Assembly (NCBI GenBank): GCA_937875805.1 | Contig: CALFHG010000021.1 | Location: 1-7,070 of the forward strand | Reading direction: 5' to 3' | Source of the DNA: an uncultured Nitrosopumilaceae archaeon | GTDB taxonomy: Archaea; Thermoproteota; Nitrososphaeria; Nitrososphaerales; Nitrosopumilaceae | DNA length: 7,070 bases | Shown here: positions 5,807-7,070 of the stretch, piece by piece | How positions within the stretch are numbered: position 1 is the first letter of the stretch | How the letters are laid out: each line of letters begins with the position of its first letter | Position numbers and translations under genes: made by a program | Notes under the pieces: generated by a model | What the model was told of the DNA's origin: nothing | Seen by the model: only the letters and a program-made list of their open reading frames with translations | The model's database searches: none

Positions 5807-5812
5807 GGTGAT
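5805..5812 (+). promoter_or_regulatory. Shine-Dalgarno site of the cyclase gene
   Basis: GAGGTGAT matches the archaeal anti-Shine-Dalgarno (3' end of 16S, ...ATCACCTCC) over eight bases and lies four bases before the ATG at 5817. It overlaps the TGA of the zinc-ribbon gene. It settles the start: the in-frame GTG at 5808 lies inside the site itself and cannot be the real initiator. Confidence 0.75.
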
Positions 5813-5816
5813 ATGT

Positions 5817-6620
5817 ATGACTGAGGATGAAAACAAAATAAAACAAGATTCAGTAGATACTGACCAAGCTAACAATGTTGTAGATATGCTACTAGGAAAA
5901 AATCAACAAAAAACATTAGATTCTGAAACTATGATTTTAGAAACTCAGAAACGTGTATGGGGTGCATTGAAGAAAGGCTATGAATATTCTGGATTAATTG
6001 ATGAATCTGATAAATTTTTGAGAAAACATGTTTTTTCAAAATTAGACATGGTTGTACTCTATGTAGATTTAGTTGGTTCAACTACCATGACATTAGAAAT
6101 GCCTGCAGAAAAAATTGCAATAATTATAAGTTCATTTTCCCAAGAAATGGCAGCGGTAATTCGTCAACATCATGGATATGTACTAAAATTTGTAGGTGAT
6201 GCAGTGATTGGTTATTTTACTGCAGAAGGGAATACTCTCCTTGCAGCAGATAATGCTGTGAATTGTGCAAAATCAATGGTTTCAATTATACAAAAAGGAA
6301 TCAATCCAATTTTGAACCAATATGATTATCCAGATTTAATGGTTAAAGTTGGAGTTGATTTTGGACAAAACATCGTAGTCCGATATGGTGCAGATGTAGA
6401 AAATTCACATGTTGATTTGATGGGACCTGCAATGAACATTGCATCTAAAATTCAAAACATGGCAAAACCCAACCAAATTTTAATCGGTAATGACATATTT
6501 CAAAGAATACATCCTACAGTACAGAAGGAGTTTGTTCCGATATCTTGGGAGAATGGAGAATGGAGATATCGTTCTAGAACCACTGGAGAAATTTACAATG
6601 TGTTTGAATACAAAGGATAA
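5817..6620 (+). CDS. Class III adenylate/guanylate cyclase-like protein
   Basis: The 267-aa soluble protein has a non-membrane N-terminal region of about 75 residues, charged then helical, followed by a class III cyclase catalytic domain at about 78-264. Metal-binding Asp residues are D84 in YVDLVGST and D128 in KFVGDA. The purine-contacting pair is K124 (three before the GD) and D200 in DLMGPAMN, which favours ATP over GTP. N207 of the transition-state pair is present, but the Arg expected four residues later is K211 (NIASK). I infer cyclic AMP synthesis, with possibly reduced or altered activity. There is no recognisable receiver, PAS or HAMP domain, so control may come from the N-terminal region or from the coupled zinc ribbon. 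ATG 5817 is chosen because a perfect Shine-Dalgarno precedes it. Confidence 0.88.
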   Translation: MTEDENKIKQDSVDTDQANNVVDMLLGKNQQKTLDSETMILETQKRVWGALKKGYEYSGLIDESDKFLRKHVFSKLDMVVLYVDLVGSTTMTLEMPAEKIAIIISSFSQEMAAVIRQHHGYVLKFVGDAVIGYFTAEGNTLLAADNAVNCAKSMVSIIQKGINPILNQYDYPDLMVKVGVDFGQNIVVRYGADVENSHVDLMGPAMNIASKIQNMAKPNQILIGNDIFQRIHPTVQKEFVPISWENGEWRYRSRTTGEIYNVFEYKG

Positions 6621-6633
6621 ATCCAGTCTATAA

Positions 6634-6780
6634 TTATATCGTAAATTTATCAGGACATTCTACATGCTCATAGTGATGTTCGGTGAATTTTTCTTGAACC
6701 ACATAAATTACAATTTTATGTAGATCTTTTTCTAAAATATCTTTTTTACATCTTAAACATGCCTTTCTCAATTGTTCCAT
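6634..6780 (-). CDS. Cys/His microprotein (48 aa)
   Basis: This ORF begins with ATG at 6780 and ends with TAA at 6634. It has C8-x2-C11 near the N-terminus and H35, H36, H39 and C42 near the C-terminus (EHHYEHVEC), a likely zinc site joining both ends. Between them is a basic helix and a strand-like KIVIYVVQEKF. A TATA-like TTATAGA is centred 29 bases upstream, giving a leaderless mRNA. The gene converges on the cyclase with 13 bases between stops. I do not recognise the family. The Cys/His pattern and well-placed promoter support a real gene; function is unknown. Confidence 0.6.
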   Translation of the reverse strand: MEQLRKACLRCKKDILEKDLHKIVIYVVQEKFTEHHYEHVECPDKFTI

Positions 6781-6788
6781 TATTATTA

Positions 6789-6825
6789 GCGATCAAAATC
6801 ACGAATCTATAAGGATCTGCGATCA
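6789..6825. promoter_or_regulatory. TATA box flanked by GCGATCA direct repeats
   Basis: GCGATCA occurs at 6789-6795 and again at 6819-6825, exactly 30 bases apart (about three DNA turns). Between them lies the minus-strand TATA-like TTATAGA (6812-6806) of the 48-aa gene, nearly centred. This geometry suits a repressor binding both repeats around the TATA box. Seven-base repeats can occur by chance, but these are unusually GC-containing for this DNA. Confidence 0.4.
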
Positions 6826-6862
6826 GTTCAAGTTGAGCTAAAACGCCTGAATATTGAGTTAG

Positions 6863-6925
6863 ATGTTTATCAAAGGAGTAAAGCAAGCCACAAATATGGC
6901 AAATATTGACGATATTCATGGATAA
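6863..6925 (+). CDS. Mini-ORF upstream of the 41-aa ORF (20 aa, or 9 aa from the inner ATG)
   Basis: An ATG at 6863 opens 20 codons ending TAA at 6923-6925; an inner ATG at 6896 would give nine residues (MANIDDIHG). TTTATC at 6866-6871 is centred about 28 bases before the inner ATG, so a leaderless nine-residue reading frame is the likelier form. Its last eight bases (6918-6925) overlap the start of the 41-aa ORF, an arrangement that could couple translation of the two. No family is recognised and it may be only a leader. Confidence 0.25.
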   Translation: MFIKGVKQATNMANIDDIHG

Positions 6926-7043
6926 TATGGTAACAAACCATCTACGTGACCTTTATGGATTAAATCCAAATATTCCACATGTGGCATTTCAATTTCCAAG
7001 GCTGCCACCAGGGTTAGCAAAATCCAATGTTCAAAAATCATGA
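6918..7043 (+). CDS. Small hypothetical protein (41 aa)
   Basis: ATG at 6918 to TGA at 7041-7043. The peptide has a protein-like composition, with a short helix-like N-terminus (NHLRDLYGL) followed by a proline-rich stretch (IPHVAFQFPRLPPG). It has no Cys, membrane segment or known motif. Its ATG overlaps the end of the preceding mini-ORF and no Shine-Dalgarno is visible, so expression would depend on coupling or a short leader. It could also be the N-terminal remnant of a larger gene cut short by mutation; nothing downstream in the window settles this. Confidence 0.45.
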   Translation: MDNMVTNHLRDLYGLNPNIPHVAFQFPRLPPGLAKSNVQKS

Positions 7044-7050
7044 GAATCCT

Positions 7051-7070
7051 ATGAAAGCACAATTTTTAAA
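7051..7070 (+). CDS. Possible start of a plus-strand gene cut by the window edge
   Basis: An ATG lies seven bases after the TGA of the 41-aa ORF and reads MKAQFL before the window ends. The spacing would suit a following operon gene, but six codons without a clear Shine-Dalgarno are weak evidence. Confidence 0.25.

Noticed and set aside
5808..5816. GTG start for the cyclase
   Set aside because: The GTG is part of the perfect Shine-Dalgarno GAGGTGAT that serves the ATG at 5817.

Overview
The window looks like a piece of a mesophilic ammonia-oxidising archaeon (Nitrososphaerota, Nitrosopumilus-like). This is inferred from four things: strongly AT-rich DNA, very short intergenic gaps, many genes whose ATG lies about 25-29 nt after a TATA-like box (leaderless archaeal promoters), and one perfect archaeal Shine-Dalgarno (GAGGTGAT). 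The gene content is a mix of purine synthesis, threonine deamination and tiny CxxC proteins, which fits that group. No mobile element, CRISPR array, rRNA or tRNA was seen.

Layout. Positions 1-65 hold the 3' end of a plus-strand gene that converges on a minus-strand cluster. Read in its own direction, that cluster is purK (2698-1553), a four-helix membrane protein (1522-1133), a 44-aa zinc-ribbon microprotein (1122-988), an 82-aa helical protein (994-746) and a sugar-phosphate nucleotidyltransferase (745-77). The last three overlap or abut. purE (2806-3381) diverges from purK across a 107-bp promoter region and then converges, one base apart, with a threonine dehydratase carrying an ACT domain (4591-3383). 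A gap of about 180 bp upstream of the dehydratase holds its promoter and a GC-rich stem-loop that folds best as plus-strand RNA. Next is an unrecognised 281-aa protein (5618-4773). It diverges from a plus-strand pair: a 40-aa zinc ribbon (5684-5806) translationally coupled to a class III nucleotidyl cyclase (5817-6620). A 48-aa Cys/His microprotein (6780-6634) converges on the cyclase. The right end carries overlapping plus-strand mini-ORFs (6863-6925 and 6918-7043) and perhaps the start of another gene at 7051.

How the genes work together. PurK and PurE catalyse consecutive steps (AIR to N5-CAIR to CAIR) and are driven from one divergent region. Threonine dehydratase would feed 2-oxobutanoate into isoleucine synthesis. 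The cyclase would make a cyclic nucleotide; its translational coupling to a zinc ribbon suggests a partner or regulator. The most notable items are the candidate structured RNA at about 4715-4771, the zinc ribbon-cyclase pair with a Lys in place of the usual catalytic Arg, the three CxxC microproteins, and an insertion in PurE near the active site.
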